DNA of 64,000 nt from Hyphomicrobiales bacterium (GCA_021775415.1 JAJFHV010000013.1:248001-312000); one strand, 5' to 3'; numbered from the stretch's first letter, positions 17,747 through 27,692 are shown. Program-made: numbers and translations. The notes: generated from the sequence alone by a model not told the origin.

Positions 17747-18748
17747 TCAATTGTCGGTTGGTAGTACGCGATCCGGTGGGCGATGTTTATCGAACAAGGT
17801 GCGGATGTTTATCAACACCCGGTCACCCATTTCAAGCCGCCCCTCAATGGTTGCCGAGCCCATATGTGGCAGGATGACAACCTTGCCAGCTTTCACCAGC
17901 TTCATCATTCTTTCGCTGATGGCTGGTTCATGCGCAAGCACATCCAGCCCCGCACCGGCGATTTTGTTTTGCTCAATCGCTTCTATCAGCGCTTTCTCAT
18001 CAATTATTTCGCCGCGCGCTGTGTTGATAATGACCGAATTGGGTTGCACCAGCGCCAGCCGCTCGGCGGAAAGGAGATTGTGGGTTGCTGGAGTGGAAGG
18101 GCAATTGACCGATACAAAATCGACCCGCGCAAGCATCTGATCGAGGTCTTCCCACCAGGTTGCTTCCAGTTCCTGCTCCACCCCTTCGCTTACCTTGTTA
18201 CGGTTGTGGTAGTGAATGGAAAGGCCAAAGGCCTTTGCACGTCTGGCAACGGCGGTGCCGATCCGGCCCATGCCGATTATGCCCATGCGTTTGCCCCAGA
18301 TTCGATGTCCCAACATCCAGGTTGGTGACCACCCGTGCCATCTACCGCCGGAAATCGCACGAGCACCTTCCACAAACCGCCGGGAAACTGCAATCATCAG
18401 ACCCATGGTCATGTCGGCAGTATCTTCGCTCAAGACATTGGGTGTATTGGTGACCGTAATTCCCTTGGCGCTCGCTGCCGCAACATCAATGTTGTCGACG
18501 CCGTTTCCGAAATTTGCGATAAGCCTTAGCTGTTTGCCAGCCTGATTGATAATGGCGGCATCAATATTGTCCGTGACCGTCGGTACCAGAACGTCGGCAG
18601 TCTTGACCGCCTCTATCAGCGCTGCTTCGTCCATCGGCGTGTCTTCGAGATTCAATTTCGTGTCAAACAATTCCCGCATCCGGGTTTCCACCAGGTCCGG
18701 CAGTTTTCGGGTTACGACGACGACAGGTTTTTTTGTGGTCATATACAA
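17747..18748 (-). CDS. D-isomer-specific 2-hydroxyacid dehydrogenase (GyaR-like)
   Basis: 333 residues. NAD-binding loop GIIGMGRIGTAVARRAKAFG, catalytic Arg in INTARGEIID, Glu in LDVLAHEP and His in ILPHMGSAT are all present. The order and spacing fit glyoxylate/hydroxypyruvate reductases, which make glycolate or D-glycerate. An ATG six bases downstream (18742) is an alternative start. Probably heads a small operon with the TM2 and kinase genes; a link to glycerate metabolism is possible but not shown. Confidence 0.93.
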   Translation of the reverse strand: MYMTTKKPVVVVTRKLPDLVETRMRELFDTKLNLEDTPMDEAALIEAVKTADVLVPTVTDNIDAAIINQAGKQLRLIANFGNGVDNIDVAAASAKGITVTNTPNVLSEDTADMTMGLMIAVSRRFVEGARAISGGRWHGWSPTWMLGHRIWGKRMGIIGMGRIGTAVARRAKAFGLSIHYHNRNKVSEGVEQELEATWWEDLDQMLARVDFVSVNCPSTPATHNLLSAERLALVQPNSVIINTARGEIIDEKALIEAIEQNKIAGAGLDVLAHEPAISERMMKLVKAGKVVILPHMGSATIEGRLEMGDRVLINIRTLFDKHRPPDRVLPTDN

Positions 18749-18879
18749 TGGTTCCGACGTGTTGTTGACGACATGTTAACCCTGTGCCGCCAAACTGAAG
18801 ATGCTTTTATGTTTAGCAGACCGATTCCGCAACACAAAGAAAACACTTATCTGAAAAACCTGATTTTACGGAGTTGAAG

Positions 18880-19440
18880 GTGCGTTCCCAGATTCAATCG
18901 ATTTTGCACAGACTAACACAGATTATTCTCCCGGTATCGTTGACCCTGATGCTGTTTTTTGCGCCAACGTGGAGTGGCACAACCAGTGCATATGCCGCTG
19001 CATCGGGGAAAACCGGATTACCGCTGCCGCGCTATGTCAGTCTCAAGTCAAAGCGGGTGAATATGCGGGTTGGTCCAGGGCGTGAGTATCAGGTTTCCTG
19101 GATGTATTTGAAACAGGGCCTGCCGATGGAAATTATCCAGGAATACGACAACTGGCGACGCGTACGTGACCCACAAGGCAATGAGGGTTGGATTCTGCAT
19201 TCGCTATTGTCGGGCAAGCGAACAGCCATTGTTACCCCTGGAGAAAAGGGAACACGCATTCTCATGCATACACAAGCCTCATCGAAAGCAGCCGTTACGG
19301 CAGAAATCGAGGCGCAGGTCGTTGGAAAAATTGCCGAGTGCCAGGAAAACTGGTGCCGCATCGAAGTTTCAGGGTATGAAGGCTTCGTTGAAAAAAATAC
19401 GCTCTGGGGGGTTTATCCGGACGAGCTAATCGAACAGTGA
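18880..19440 (+). CDS. Exported protein with two bacterial SH3 domains
   Basis: 186 residues. A signal peptide of about 40 residues ends near AYAAASG. First SH3 domain: KRVNMRVGPGREYQVSW to GNEGWILHSLL; second, more divergent: TRILMHTQASSKAAVTAEIE to YEGFVEKNTLWGVYP. Such domains usually bind cell wall peptides or proteins in the periplasm. The GTG at 18880 has GGAG six bases upstream and is preferred over a TTG two codons earlier. It ends seven bases from the convergent irr gene. Confidence 0.9.
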   Translation: MRSQIQSILHRLTQIILPVSLTLMLFFAPTWSGTTSAYAAASGKTGLPLPRYVSLKSKRVNMRVGPGREYQVSWMYLKQGLPMEIIQEYDNWRRVRDPQGNEGWILHSLLSGKRTAIVTPGEKGTRILMHTQASSKAAVTAEIEAQVVGKIAECQENWCRIEVSGYEGFVEKNTLWGVYPDELIEQ

Positions 19441-19447
19441 CCTCGGC

Positions 19448-19870
19448 TTAAGACCGCTTGGCGTTCTCACGAACACGCACAACCACATCCACCCGGCTGA
19501 TTTCCATGCCCTTTGGGGGTTCTGGCAGGTTCTCAACCCGTGCAAAGCCGGATGGCATATCGATTACCTTGTTTGAGCCTTCAATAAAGAAGTGGTGATG
19601 ATTATCCGTGTTGGTATCGAAATAGGTTTTGGTTGAATCAACCGAAATGGCCCTCAACAAGCCATTATCAGTGAACTGGTGGAGTGTGTTGTAGATAGTG
19701 GCAAGAGATACAGCCACCCCCGCCTTGCGTGCTTCCTCATACAGGTTCTCCGCCGAAACATGGCGATCGCCTTTTGAAAACAACAGCTCTGCAAGCTCCA
19801 CCCGTTGGCGGGTCGGGCGCAATTTTGCAGCCCGCAGCATATCATCCAGGTTCTTCTTGGGTTTTTGCAT
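19448..19870 (-). CDS. irr: Iron response regulator Irr (Fur family)
   Basis: 140 residues. Winged-helix part: LRPTRQRVELAELLF, VSLATIYNTLHQFTDNGLL. The segment DTNTDNHHHFF carries the three-histidine heme-responsive motif typical of rhizobial Irr, and the cysteine pairs of classical Fur are absent. In rhizobia, Irr accumulates in low iron and represses iron-using genes. Its position next to fabA is conserved in Hyphomicrobiales. It is divergent from the small exported protein gene. Confidence 0.96.
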   Translation of the reverse strand: MQKPKKNLDDMLRAAKLRPTRQRVELAELLFSKGDRHVSAENLYEEARKAGVAVSLATIYNTLHQFTDNGLLRAISVDSTKTYFDTNTDNHHHFFIEGSNKVIDMPSGFARVENLPEPPKGMEISRVDVVVRVRENAKRS

Positions 19871-20162
19871 CGTTGATGGTCAATCCCTGCACAGAATTAA
19901 GTGATCCACTGCAGCTATTCTACGCCGATTTGCCCCCAAGAGAAATGAAATTATGACGCACCCGTGATGACTGGCAGACCGATGCTGCAGTTATCCTTTA
20001 CGCTTCGTTAACAAATCAGGCGCACACTTCCAGAATACGGGACCAAAGGACTGTAAATGTGTGTAATGACAAACAGCGGCAAAACTCGCAATTCTGACGA
20101 ATAAACAAGTATAGATTTTATCACTCCGTTAGATGCCTGCGATGGTCGCAAGCGGAGCAGAT
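19871..20162. promoter_or_regulatory. Divergent intergenic region between irr and a small exported protein gene
   Basis: 292 bases without a gene. It must hold the irr promoter (minus) and that of the small exported protein gene (plus). I could not find a convincing iron control element of the inverted TTTAGAA/TTCTAAA kind. Confidence 0.4.
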
Positions 20163-20483
20163 ATGGCCAAAATTTCAAAAATAACCAAAATTTGCGCGAT
20201 TGTCTCGGCAATCGGTTTTCTTGTTGTTCCAACCTCCAGCATGGCTGAATCAGCTGCATGCGGCGAGCGTGGTGAGCTAATCAAGGCATTAAAACAGCGT
20301 TACAAGGAAGTGCCAGTTGCAGCCGGCATTTCACAAAAGAACACGGAAGCCTTTGAGATATTTGCTTCTGAGCAGGGAACCTGGACAGTTGTCATGACGA
20401 CATCAACAGGCATGACATGCATCATGGCTGCCGGGCATTCCTGGAAGGACCTGCCAAAGATTGCAATGGGTCCGCTGACCTAA
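20163..20483 (+). CDS. Small exported protein of unknown function
   Basis: 106 residues starting MAKISKITKICAIVSAIGFL, a signal peptide with likely cleavage after SMAES or nearby. The mature part has two cysteines (AACGERGE, GMTCIMAAG), helical at first and then strand-rich (TWTVVMTTSTGMTCIMAAGH). ATG at 20163 is preceded by GGAG. I do not recognise a named family. It lies between irr and fabA, so iron-linked expression is conceivable but unproven. Confidence 0.72.
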   Translation: MAKISKITKICAIVSAIGFLVVPTSSMAESAACGERGELIKALKQRYKEVPVAAGISQKNTEAFEIFASEQGTWTVVMTTSTGMTCIMAAGHSWKDLPKIAMGPLT

Positions 20484-20701
20484 AGCTGGATCACCTGAAT
20501 TCAGCAATGGCTGCATTGAGCACCGGACAATCGGTCCGGGCTTTATGCACGAATTTAAGTCCACAAATTCAAAAATCTTTCTTTGTCACACGCCATTTCT
20601 GTGTGCTAGAAACGCCGGCAATTGATATGTCCGGGGTGAGAGAGACCGCTGGAATATTTTTAAAAAGAATTTGAGCGTTGATTGAAGGGTGCGGCGGTTT
20701 C

Positions 20702-21208
20702 ATGAGTGACCAAAAATCCAGTTATAGCTACGAAGAACTTCTCGCCTGCGGGCGCGGCGAATTATATGGCCAGGGTAATGCGCAGTTGCCATTGCCGCCG
20801 ATGTTGATGCTTCATCGTGTTACCGATCTTTCGGAAACCGGTGGTGACCATGGTAAGGGTTACGCCCGGGCGGAATTTGATATCACGGATGATCTTTGGT
20901 TTTTCCCGTGCCATTTTCACGGCGACCCGGTTATGCCCGGTTGTTTGGGCCTTGATGCCATGTGGCAATTGACCGGATTTTATCTTGGTTGGCTTGGTGA
21001 AACCGGTAAGGGTCGTGCGCTTTCCACCGGTGAGGTCAAGTTTACCGGAATGGTCACGCCAAAGACGAAGCTGGTTGAATACGGTATCGACTTTCGGCGC
21101 GTTATGCGGGGCCGGTTGGTTCTGGGTATCGCCAATGGCTGGATGAAAGCAGATGGCGAAACCATCTATCAGGCAAGTGATCTTAAAGTGGGCTTGTTTC
21201 ACGAATAA
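20702..21208 (+). CDS. fabA: 3-hydroxydecanoyl-ACP dehydratase/isomerase FabA
   Basis: 168 residues of the hot-dog fold. The catalytic His lies in [13 protein letters not shown] and the Asp in [17 protein letters not shown], both complete. FabA dehydrates 3-hydroxydecanoyl-ACP and isomerises the trans-2 to the cis-3 enoyl product, which starts unsaturated fatty acid synthesis. ATG at 20702 follows the first in-frame methionine by eight codons and matches family starts. It opens the fabA-fabB-fabI cluster. Confidence 0.97.
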   Translation: MSDQKSSYSYEELLACGRGELYGQGNAQLPLPPMLMLHRVTDLSETGGDHGKGYARAEFDITDDLWFFPCHFHGDPVMPGCLGLDAMWQLTGFYLGWLGETGKGRALSTGEVKFTGMVTPKTKLVEYGIDFRRVMRGRLVLGIANGWMKADGETIYQASDLKVGLFHE

Positions 21209-21317
21209 TTTGCGGATGTCGGTGCATCGCCACTTCGCGCCGATTGTTCATGTTGCAAGCCTGTGCAACAATTGCTAGCGGATAATCAATCAAGGATTTC
21301 AGAAAGGTCCCCCTGAC

Positions 21318-22535
21318 ATGAAACGTGTTGTCGTCACCGGAATGGGAATTGTCTCGTCTATTGGAAACAATACCCAGGAAGTTCTGGCCTCACTGCGGGA
21401 GGCGAAGTCCGGTATTGGTAAAGCTGAAGATTATTCCAAATACGGGTTTCGTTGCCAGGTGCACGGCGAACCGGATCTCGATCCGTTTGAAGTGTTGGAC
21501 CGGCGTACCGCCCGGTTCATGGCAAAGGGCACGGCCTGGAACTACATTGCGATGGAACAGGCGATCCAGGATGCCGGGCTTGAGGAAGGTGATGTCATCA
21601 ATCCCCGCACCGGCATTATCATGGGCTCCGGTGGACCATCGACACGTACTATTTATGAGGCGGCAGATATCACCCGTGAAAAAGGTCCAAAGAGAATTGG
21701 ACCGACAGCTGTTCCAAAGGCGATGAGTTCAACCGCGTCAGCGGTTCTGGCCACCCAGTTTCAAATCAAGGGGGTCAATTATTCAATCTCCTCTGCCTGT
21801 GCGACATCCAACCATTGCGTGGGAAATGCCTATGAGACCATTCAGGTCGGCAAGCAGGATGTGATTTTCGCTGGCGGTTCCGAGGACCTTGATTGGAGCA
21901 TGTCCAATATTTTTGATGCGATGGGCGCGATGTCCTCCAAGTTCAATGATACTCCATCGGTGGCTTCCAGAGCCTATGACGTAAACCGCGATGGTTTTGT
22001 AATTGCAGGCGGTGCGGGTGTCCTGGTGCTTGAAGAACTTGAACACGCCAAAGCGCGTGGGGCGAAAATCTATGGTGAGATAACCGGCTACGGGGCTACT
22101 TCCGACGGTCATGACATGGTTGCACCGTCCGGCGAAGGGGCGATGCGCTGTATGCGTATGGCCATGGAAACCATCAACGACCCGATCGACTACATCAATC
22201 CGCATGCCACCTCAACACCGGTGGGGGATGAAAAGGAAATGGAAGCACTGCGAGGGGTCTTCGGTGACAATTGCCCGCCGCTTTCAGCAACCAAGTCGCT
22301 TACCGGACATTCGCTCGGCGCAACCGGGGTCCAGGAAGCAATCTACTGTTTGCTGATGATGCAGAACCGCTTCATCTGTGAAAGTGCCCACATTGATGAG
22401 CTTGACCCGCTGTTTGCCGACATGAACATTGTCCAGTCTCGTCAAGATGATGTGGAGCTCAACACGGTACTCTCAAACTCATTTGGTTTTGGCGGCACCA
22501 ATGCAACGCTGGCGCTTCAGCGCTACAACGGTTGA
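21318..22535 (+). CDS. fabB: 3-oxoacyl-ACP synthase I FabB
   Basis: 405-residue thiolase-fold condensing enzyme. Catalytic Cys in [12 protein letters not shown], His in [13 protein letters not shown], and His in [13 protein letters not shown]. It elongates the cis-3-decenoyl-ACP made by FabA. AAAGG precedes the ATG. FabI follows 10 bases after the stop. Confidence 0.97.
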   Translation: MKRVVVTGMGIVSSIGNNTQEVLASLREAKSGIGKAEDYSKYGFRCQVHGEPDLDPFEVLDRRTARFMAKGTAWNYIAMEQAIQDAGLEEGDVINPRTGIIMGSGGPSTRTIYEAADITREKGPKRIGPTAVPKAMSSTASAVLATQFQIKGVNYSISSACATSNHCVGNAYETIQVGKQDVIFAGGSEDLDWSMSNIFDAMGAMSSKFNDTPSVASRAYDVNRDGFVIAGGAGVLVLEELEHAKARGAKIYGEITGYGATSDGHDMVAPSGEGAMRCMRMAMETINDPIDYINPHATSTPVGDEKEMEALRGVFGDNCPPLSATKSLTGHSLGATGVQEAIYCLLMMQNRFICESAHIDELDPLFADMNIVQSRQDDVELNTVLSNSFGFGGTNATLALQRYNG

Positions 22536-22545
22536 GGGGGCTGTA

Positions 22546-23352
22546 ATGGGAGACATGATGCGCGGAAAACGCGGTCTGGTGATGGGGGTTGCCAATAACC
22601 ATTCCATCGCATGGGGTATCGCCTCACGCCTTGCAGCCGAAGGTGCCGAGCTTGCATTTACTTACCAGGGAGAGGCGTTTGGAAAACGCGTCACGCCGTT
22701 GGCTGAAAGTGTTGGCTCAAACATTTTGCTGCCCTGTGATGTGGAAGACATTGATACGGTTGATGCAGTCTTTGATGCGTTGAAGAGCGAATGGGGCGGC
22801 ATAGATTTTCTGGTCCACGCAATTGCATTCTCGGACAAGAACGAACTCAAGGGCCTCTACGCTGATACCACGCGGGAAAACTTTTCGCGTACGATGGTGA
22901 TTTCCTGCTTCTCGTTTACCGAAATCGCAAAACGCGCAGCGGCATTGATGAACGATGGCGGGTCAATGCTGACGCTCACTTATGGCGGCTCTACACGGGT
23001 CATGCCCAACTACAATGTCATGGGCGTTGCAAAGGCGGCACTTGAGGCAAGCGTGCGTTATCTGGCAACCGATTATGGACCGGACAATATTCGCGTTAAT
23101 GCAATTTCTGCAGGCCCCGTCAGAACTTTGGCTGGTGCCGGAATTGCCGATGCGCGACTGATGTTCAATTACCAAAAACGTAATTCACCCCTGCGCCGCA
23201 CCGTTGAAATTGATGAAGTTGGCGGCTCGGCACTTTACCTTTTGTCGGATCTCTCATCCGGGGTAACGGGTGAAATCCATTATGTTGATTCAGGATATTC
23301 AACCGTCTCCATGCCGCGCATGGAAACCCTCAAATCTTTGGATACGGACTAG
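22546..23352 (+). CDS. fabI: Enoyl-ACP reductase FabI (NADH)
   Basis: 268 residues of the divergent short-chain dehydrogenase type: start KRGLVMGVANNHSIAWGIA, the Tyr-x6-Lys active site in YNVMGVAK, and ISAGPVRTLAGAGI. It reduces enoyl-ACP in the last step of each elongation round. ATG at 22546 is preceded by GAGGGGG; longer in-frame reading overlaps fabB and is not needed. It ends five bases from the convergent methyltransferase gene. Confidence 0.96.
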   Translation: MGDMMRGKRGLVMGVANNHSIAWGIASRLAAEGAELAFTYQGEAFGKRVTPLAESVGSNILLPCDVEDIDTVDAVFDALKSEWGGIDFLVHAIAFSDKNELKGLYADTTRENFSRTMVISCFSFTEIAKRAAALMNDGGSMLTLTYGGSTRVMPNYNVMGVAKAALEASVRYLATDYGPDNIRVNAISAGPVRTLAGAGIADARLMFNYQKRNSPLRRTVEIDEVGGSALYLLSDLSSGVTGEIHYVDSGYSTVSMPRMETLKSLDTD

Positions 23353-23357
23353 CCCCT

Positions 23358-24356
23358 CTAGCGTATTGCCTGTATCACCTTGAAACCCTGATCTTCACTC
23401 AGCCGCTGATGGGATGAAAAACCTGTGGTCAGCGCGTTCTCATAGGGTAGATTGCGGTTTGCAACCATCAAAAGTCGCCCACCTTTACGCAGAGCCCGAC
23501 TCGCGACCTTGATGAACGTCTGCCCGATTGCGGGTTCTGCCGGCCTGTCCGAATGAAATGGCGGGTTCATGATAATCCAGTCATAGCTGCGTGTAACCGG
23601 CTCGCTCAACAAATCGTGCCAATGAAAACCGAGCCTGGTGGTTTCAGAAGTTACATTCAACTTTGCCGCTTCCAGCGACGCCCAATCTGACTCGTAGAGA
23701 TCGAGATGGTGGAGCGTGCGGCCCTTTTCCAAAATCTCGCGGGACAGGTAACCCCAGCCTGCACCAAAATCCGCCACATTGCCGCCAATGCGCTTTTCCA
23801 GAAACGTTGCAAGCAGCTTTGATCCGGCATCGATATTGTCCGGGGAAAACATGCCGGGTGCCGTTTCAAACCCTTCCAGACTCTGATGCGGTTCGATCCC
23901 GAGAACTCCAGTTTTCTCGGGGTTGCGAAACCAGAAGACCACCGCATGATGTTTGGAAAGCGATCCCTCAATCTCGCAGAACTTGCTGACAAATTTTCGA
24001 AGCGGTGCAATGCCTGCGGTCTTGTCACCGGCGACCACGATCATTCCGCCTTCGCGGGTAGCAGCAGAGGCGCGGACAAGGTTCATCTCATTAAGACGCT
24101 TGTGCTTGCCGCACAAAACCAGTGCGCATTCAAACCCGGCATCCTTTAGAGACGGGTAAACTTTGAAATTGGCACTCCCCAGAGCCACAAAATCTGCGCG
24201 CTGCCCCTGTTCGCAGGTGAGTAAATTCTGCCAGTTCAGATTGTGTGTATTTAGAGGTCGAGCGTTTAAAAACAGCCCGCCCGGCGTACCAGCGGGAAGG
24301 TCAAGCAGACCCTTTTCAAATGGCAAGGTCAGGGTGTCTCGCGCATCACCTTTCAT
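23358..24356 (-). CDS. RsmC/RlmG-like class I SAM methyltransferase
   Basis: 332 residues. The N-terminal half is a degenerate methyltransferase-like domain; the C-terminal half has the SAM loop VADFGAGWGYLSREIL and the catalytic IIMNPPFHSD (N-P-P-F, base N-methylation). This two-domain form is typical of RsmC-type 16S rRNA guanine-N2 methyltransferases. The exact rRNA position modified cannot be stated from sequence. Downstream of the pnp terminator on the same strand. Confidence 0.88.
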   Translation of the reverse strand: MKGDARDTLTLPFEKGLLDLPAGTPGGLFLNARPLNTHNLNWQNLLTCEQGQRADFVALGSANFKVYPSLKDAGFECALVLCGKHKRLNEMNLVRASAATREGGMIVVAGDKTAGIAPLRKFVSKFCEIEGSLSKHHAVVFWFRNPEKTGVLGIEPHQSLEGFETAPGMFSPDNIDAGSKLLATFLEKRIGGNVADFGAGWGYLSREILEKGRTLHHLDLYESDWASLEAAKLNVTSETTRLGFHWHDLLSEPVTRSYDWIIMNPPFHSDRPAEPAIGQTFIKVASRALRKGGRLLMVANRNLPYENALTTGFSSHQRLSEDQGFKVIQAIR

Positions 24357-24380
24357 TGCATATTCCTATAGGCACGAAGG

Positions 24381-24412
24381 AAAATAAAAAAGGCCGGGAA
24401 CTTCCCGGCCTT
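24381..24412 (-). terminator. Rho-independent terminator of pnp
   Basis: Near-perfect stem AAGGCCGGGAA / TTCCCGGCCTT (24390-24412). On the minus strand it is followed by a T-rich run (24390 to 24381). It separates pnp from the RsmC-like gene. Confidence 0.9.
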
Positions 24413-24442
24413 GATTGAATTTCGAATTGGACCAAAGAGGTC

Positions 24443-26566
24443 TTATGCGTCAGCTTGTTCAGCTTCAACTTCCTTGCCGGTTTCCTGATCGACGACTTTC
24501 ATGGAAAGGCGTACTTTGCCACGATCATCAAAGCCCATCAGCTTGACCCAGACTTTGTCGCCTTCATTGACCACGTCGGTTGTTTTACCGACCCGCTCAT
24601 TGGCAAGCTGGGAGATGTGTACCAGGCCATCTTTTGAGCCAAAGAAATTGACGAATGCGCCGAAGTCTACGGTTTTGACAACCGTACCTTCGTAGATCAC
24701 GCCTTCTTCAGGTTCTGCCACAATTGAGTGGATCCAGTTTTTGGCCGCTTCAATTTCCTTGCCGGAAGAAGAAGCAATGCGCACGGTGCCATCGTCTTCG
24801 ATGTTGATTTTGGCGCCGGTTTTCTCGACGATCTCCCGGATTACCTTGCCGCCTGAACCAATCACGTCACGGATTTTGTCGACCGGTACGCTCATCTGTT
24901 CGATGCGTGGAGCAAATTCACCGAGTTCGGAACGGCCCTCGGAAAGTGCTTTCGCCATTTCATCCAGAATGTGCTCGCGACCGCCTTTGGCCTGATCAAG
25001 TGCGACTTTCATGATCTCTTCGGTAATACCGGTGATCTTGATGTCCATCTGCAACGAAGTGATGCCTTCTACTGTGCCTGCCACCTTGAAGTCCATATCG
25101 CCGAGATGATCTTCATCACCCAGAATATCGGATAGAACCGCAAAGTCCTTGCCTTCCTTGATGAGGCCCATGGCGATACCAGCTACCGGCGCTTTCATTG
25201 GCACACCGGCATCCATGAATGCCAGCGAGGTGCCGCAAACGCTCGCCATCGAAGACGAACCGTTTGATTCGGTAATCTCAGATACTGCCCGCATGGTGTA
25301 TGGGAAATCTTCAGCACCCGGCAGAACCGCGTGAACCGCGCGCCAGGCTAGTTTGCCATGGCCAACTTCACGTCGCGAAGTAAAGCCGATACGGCCGGTT
25401 TCACCAACTGAGTAAGGTGGGAAGTTATAATGCAGCAGGAACTTCTGCTTGTAGGTACCGGTGAGCGCATCAATGAATTGCTCATCGTCCGATGTACCAA
25501 GTGTTGCAACTACCAGTGCCTGGGTTTCACCCCGGGTAAACAGGGCTGAACCATGAGCGCGTGGCAATATGCCAACTTCAGCTTCAATTGGGCGAACCGT
25601 TGCCAGGTCGCGACCGTCAATGCGTTTTCCGGTTTTAATAATCGAACCACGAACCACATTGGCCTGGACGCTTTTGAAGACTTCACCAACAATGTTGGCT
25701 TCTTCGCTGGTTGACTCCTCGGTAAGGAATTCTTCCTTGGCTTTTGCCTTTGCTTCATCAAGTGCAGCATAGCGATCCTGTTTGTCAGAGATCTTGTAGG
25801 CTTTTTCGATGTCTTTACCCACCAGCTTGGTGAGTTTTTTCTCCAGGTCAGAGTGATCCGGTGCCACGTGCTCGCGGGGATCTTTTGCTGCCTGTTTGGC
25901 GAGTTTCGCAACCGCGTCAATCACGGGCTGGAATTCTGTGTGGCCGAACATGACCGCACCCAGCATGATATCTTCAGAAAGTTCCTTGGCTTCCGATTCC
26001 ACCATCAACACAGCGTCCTTGGTACCTGCGACAATCAGGTCGAGGTCAGACTCTGGCATCTCATCGATGTTCGGATTCAACACATATTCGCCGTCGATGT
26101 AACCGACACGGGCACCACCAATCGGGCCCTGGAAAGGAACACCGGAAAGGCTGAGTGCAGCAGATGTTGCAACCATTGCAACAATGTCAGGGTCATTTTC
26201 AAGATCATGTGAGATAACCATACAGGTTACCTGCGTTTCGTTCTTGTAGCCCTTTGCGAACAGTGGGCGGATCGGCCGGTCAATCAAACGGCAAACCAGG
26301 GTTTCGTTTTCAGATGGCCGTGCTTCACGCTTGAAAAATCCACCCGGGATTTTACCAGCCGCATAAGCTTTTTCGATGTAGTTGACGGTAAGCGGGAAAA
26401 AGTCGAGCCCCGCTTTTGGTGACTTGTCGGAGACAACCGCACACATGACGGTTGTTTCGCCGTAAGTGGCAATCACACAGGCATCTGCCTGGCGTGCAAT
26501 TTTACCGGTTTCGATGGTAAGCGGACGACCGCCCCATTCAATTTCAACTATTTGATGATTAAACAT
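24443..26566 (-). CDS. pnp: Polyribonucleotide nucleotidyltransferase (PNPase)
   Basis: 707 residues. Two RNase PH-like domains (about 1-220 and 310-550) joined by a helical linker, then KH ([20 protein letters not shown]) and S1 ([20 protein letters not shown] to [10 protein letters not shown]) domains. The second PH domain has [10 protein letters not shown] and [15 protein letters not shown]. It degrades RNA from the 3' end with phosphate and works with the degradosome. rpsO lies upstream; three hairpins fill the spacer between them. Confidence 0.98.
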   Translation of the reverse strand: MFNHQIVEIEWGGRPLTIETGKIARQADACVIATYGETTVMCAVVSDKSPKAGLDFFPLTVNYIEKAYAAGKIPGGFFKREARPSENETLVCRLIDRPIRPLFAKGYKNETQVTCMVISHDLENDPDIVAMVATSAALSLSGVPFQGPIGGARVGYIDGEYVLNPNIDEMPESDLDLIVAGTKDAVLMVESEAKELSEDIMLGAVMFGHTEFQPVIDAVAKLAKQAAKDPREHVAPDHSDLEKKLTKLVGKDIEKAYKISDKQDRYAALDEAKAKAKEEFLTEESTSEEANIVGEVFKSVQANVVRGSIIKTGKRIDGRDLATVRPIEAEVGILPRAHGSALFTRGETQALVVATLGTSDDEQFIDALTGTYKQKFLLHYNFPPYSVGETGRIGFTSRREVGHGKLAWRAVHAVLPGAEDFPYTMRAVSEITESNGSSSMASVCGTSLAFMDAGVPMKAPVAGIAMGLIKEGKDFAVLSDILGDEDHLGDMDFKVAGTVEGITSLQMDIKITGITEEIMKVALDQAKGGREHILDEMAKALSEGRSELGEFAPRIEQMSVPVDKIRDVIGSGGKVIREIVEKTGAKINIEDDGTVRIASSSGKEIEAAKNWIHSIVAEPEEGVIYEGTVVKTVDFGAFVNFFGSKDGLVHISQLANERVGKTTDVVNEGDKVWVKLMGFDDRGKVRLSMKVVDQETGKEVEAEQADA

Positions 26567-26591
26567 ATCTTGTCCTTACAATTGTGCCGTC

Positions 26592-26817
26592 CCCGCATTC
26601 TTTAATTGCGGGCATCTTTCGGCACACGGTTTTCACCCGTGTGTTTGGCTTTCCAAGGGCAAGACAATCAGGGGTCCAGAATTTGGGAACCGCTTGCGGT
26701 GGAGTATGGGCCGCTGATAATCCTGCCCCTTGGGGAGCCGGTTTTAAATGCGTTCAATGCGGACAAACGGGTAGAACCGCCGTGAACGAAAGGACGATGC
26801 GCATACTTCGCGCATCG
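26592..26817 (-). promoter_or_regulatory. Structured rpsO-pnp intergenic leader with three hairpins
   Basis: Three inverted repeats: CGATGCGC/GCGCATCG (26795-26817) just after rpsO, CACACGG/CCGTGTG (26623-26643), and CCCGCA/TGCGGG (26592-26612) just before the pnp start. In E. coli, the pnp leader is a hairpin cut by RNase III and then used by PNPase to control its own synthesis. The same kind of control here is inference. Confidence 0.5.
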
Positions 26818-26826
26818 CTTCGATAA

Positions 26827-27096
26827 TTATCTGCGCAAGCCTAGACGCTCGATCAGGGACTTGTAACGCGCTTCGTCACAGGCCCGTGCATAATCAAGCA
26901 GTCGCCGACGCTGGGAGACCATTTTCAACAGGCCACGCCGGGAATGATTATCCTTTTTGTGGTCTTTGAAGTGTTCTGTTAGGTTTTTAATACGCTCGGT
27001 AAGAACAGCTACTTGTACTTCCGGAGAACCGGTGTCGCCATCTGTAGTTGCATACTCTTTGATGAGCTCAGCTTTGCGCTCTGGTGCTATCGACAT
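26827..27096 (-). CDS. rpsO: 30S ribosomal protein S15
   Basis: 89 residues, full length, with [35 protein letters not shown] and [20 protein letters not shown]. The ATG at 27096 has AAGGA upstream; a longer in-frame start is not needed. S15 binds the central domain of 16S rRNA. Usual neighbours in this order are truB upstream and pnp downstream; here 2.4 kb of other genes separate it from truB. Confidence 0.97.
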   Translation of the reverse strand: MSIAPERKAELIKEYATTDGDTGSPEVQVAVLTERIKNLTEHFKDHKKDNHSRRGLLKMVSQRRRLLDYARACDEARYKSLIERLGLRR

Positions 27097-27195
27097 CAAT
27101 GTTTTCCTTGTCTTGTAGGAGAGCTCGTGAGCCATCCGGATTTACGGGTCGCCCACAGCCGGGATGTCGTCCAGCAGGGGCCGTTACTTCTTGTT

Positions 27196-27247
27196 CATGA
27201 AAAATGAAAAAGAAAACAGGTCAAAAACATATTGTTTTGCACCTGTT
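27196..27247 (-). terminator. Terminator-like hairpin upstream of rpsO
   Basis: AACAGGT / ACCTGTT arms extended by A-rich and T-rich pairs (27215-27247). Read on the minus strand the hairpin is followed by a T-rich stretch (27214-27196). It would stop read-through from the truB/DUF3179 side, or act as an attenuator in the rpsO leader. Confidence 0.5.
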
Positions 27248-27338
27248 GGCCGGTCATATAGTCCAAAACGCATCAAATTACCAGACATTTGTTGCACAGT
27301 GACATTGACGGGCAGGGTTCTGGAAACAGGGATTGGAA

Positions 27339-27689
27339 ATGACGAAAAAGCGAATGGCCGTCGAGTTCGGCATGGGGACCGATCTGCATGGAAATGATTA
27401 CACCAAAGCTGCTGTTCGTGCGCTGAAAGATGCCTTGTGGCATAATTCGCTTAACATGGCGGATGCCTTTGGATTTCCCCGTGATGCGATGATTGTTGAG
27501 GTTCTAATCGGGGTTACAAAGCCTGATGAAGTTGATCGGGCAGAAGTAGCCGCAGTTCTCCCTTACGGCTCCGCAAGCGTTGAAGTGCAGGAGGGTGGTC
27601 TGGACATCCCAAGCCCCAAGGGAGCGGGCAGCACGGTTATGGCAAGCGCTGCTGCGATTGTATATTTTGATATTACCGAGGAGGCTTGA
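27339..27689 (+). CDS. Lin0512 family protein, first of a tandem pair
   Basis: 116 residues. It begins TKKRMAVEFGMGTDLHGNDY, followed by TKAAVRALKDALWHNSL and an IGVTKPDEVDR segment, the pattern of the Lin0512 family (Pfam), which has no known function. AGGG lies before the ATG at 27339. It is clearly homologous to the next gene, which starts three bases after its stop region. Proteins of this size with one such domain probably act as oligomers. Confidence 0.85.
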   Translation: MTKKRMAVEFGMGTDLHGNDYTKAAVRALKDALWHNSLNMADAFGFPRDAMIVEVLIGVTKPDEVDRAEVAAVLPYGSASVEVQEGGLDIPSPKGAGSTVMASAAAIVYFDITEEA

Positions 27690-27692
27690 TCC

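Noticed and set aside
20417-20674. Open frame of 85 codons upstream of fabA
   Set aside because: It overlaps the small exported protein gene, has no ribosome site and no recognisable pattern; it appears to be chance.
22429-22545. Longer N-terminus of FabI overlapping fabB
   Set aside because: The ATG at 22546 matches the family start and has a ribosome site; the extension only reads the fabB end in another frame.
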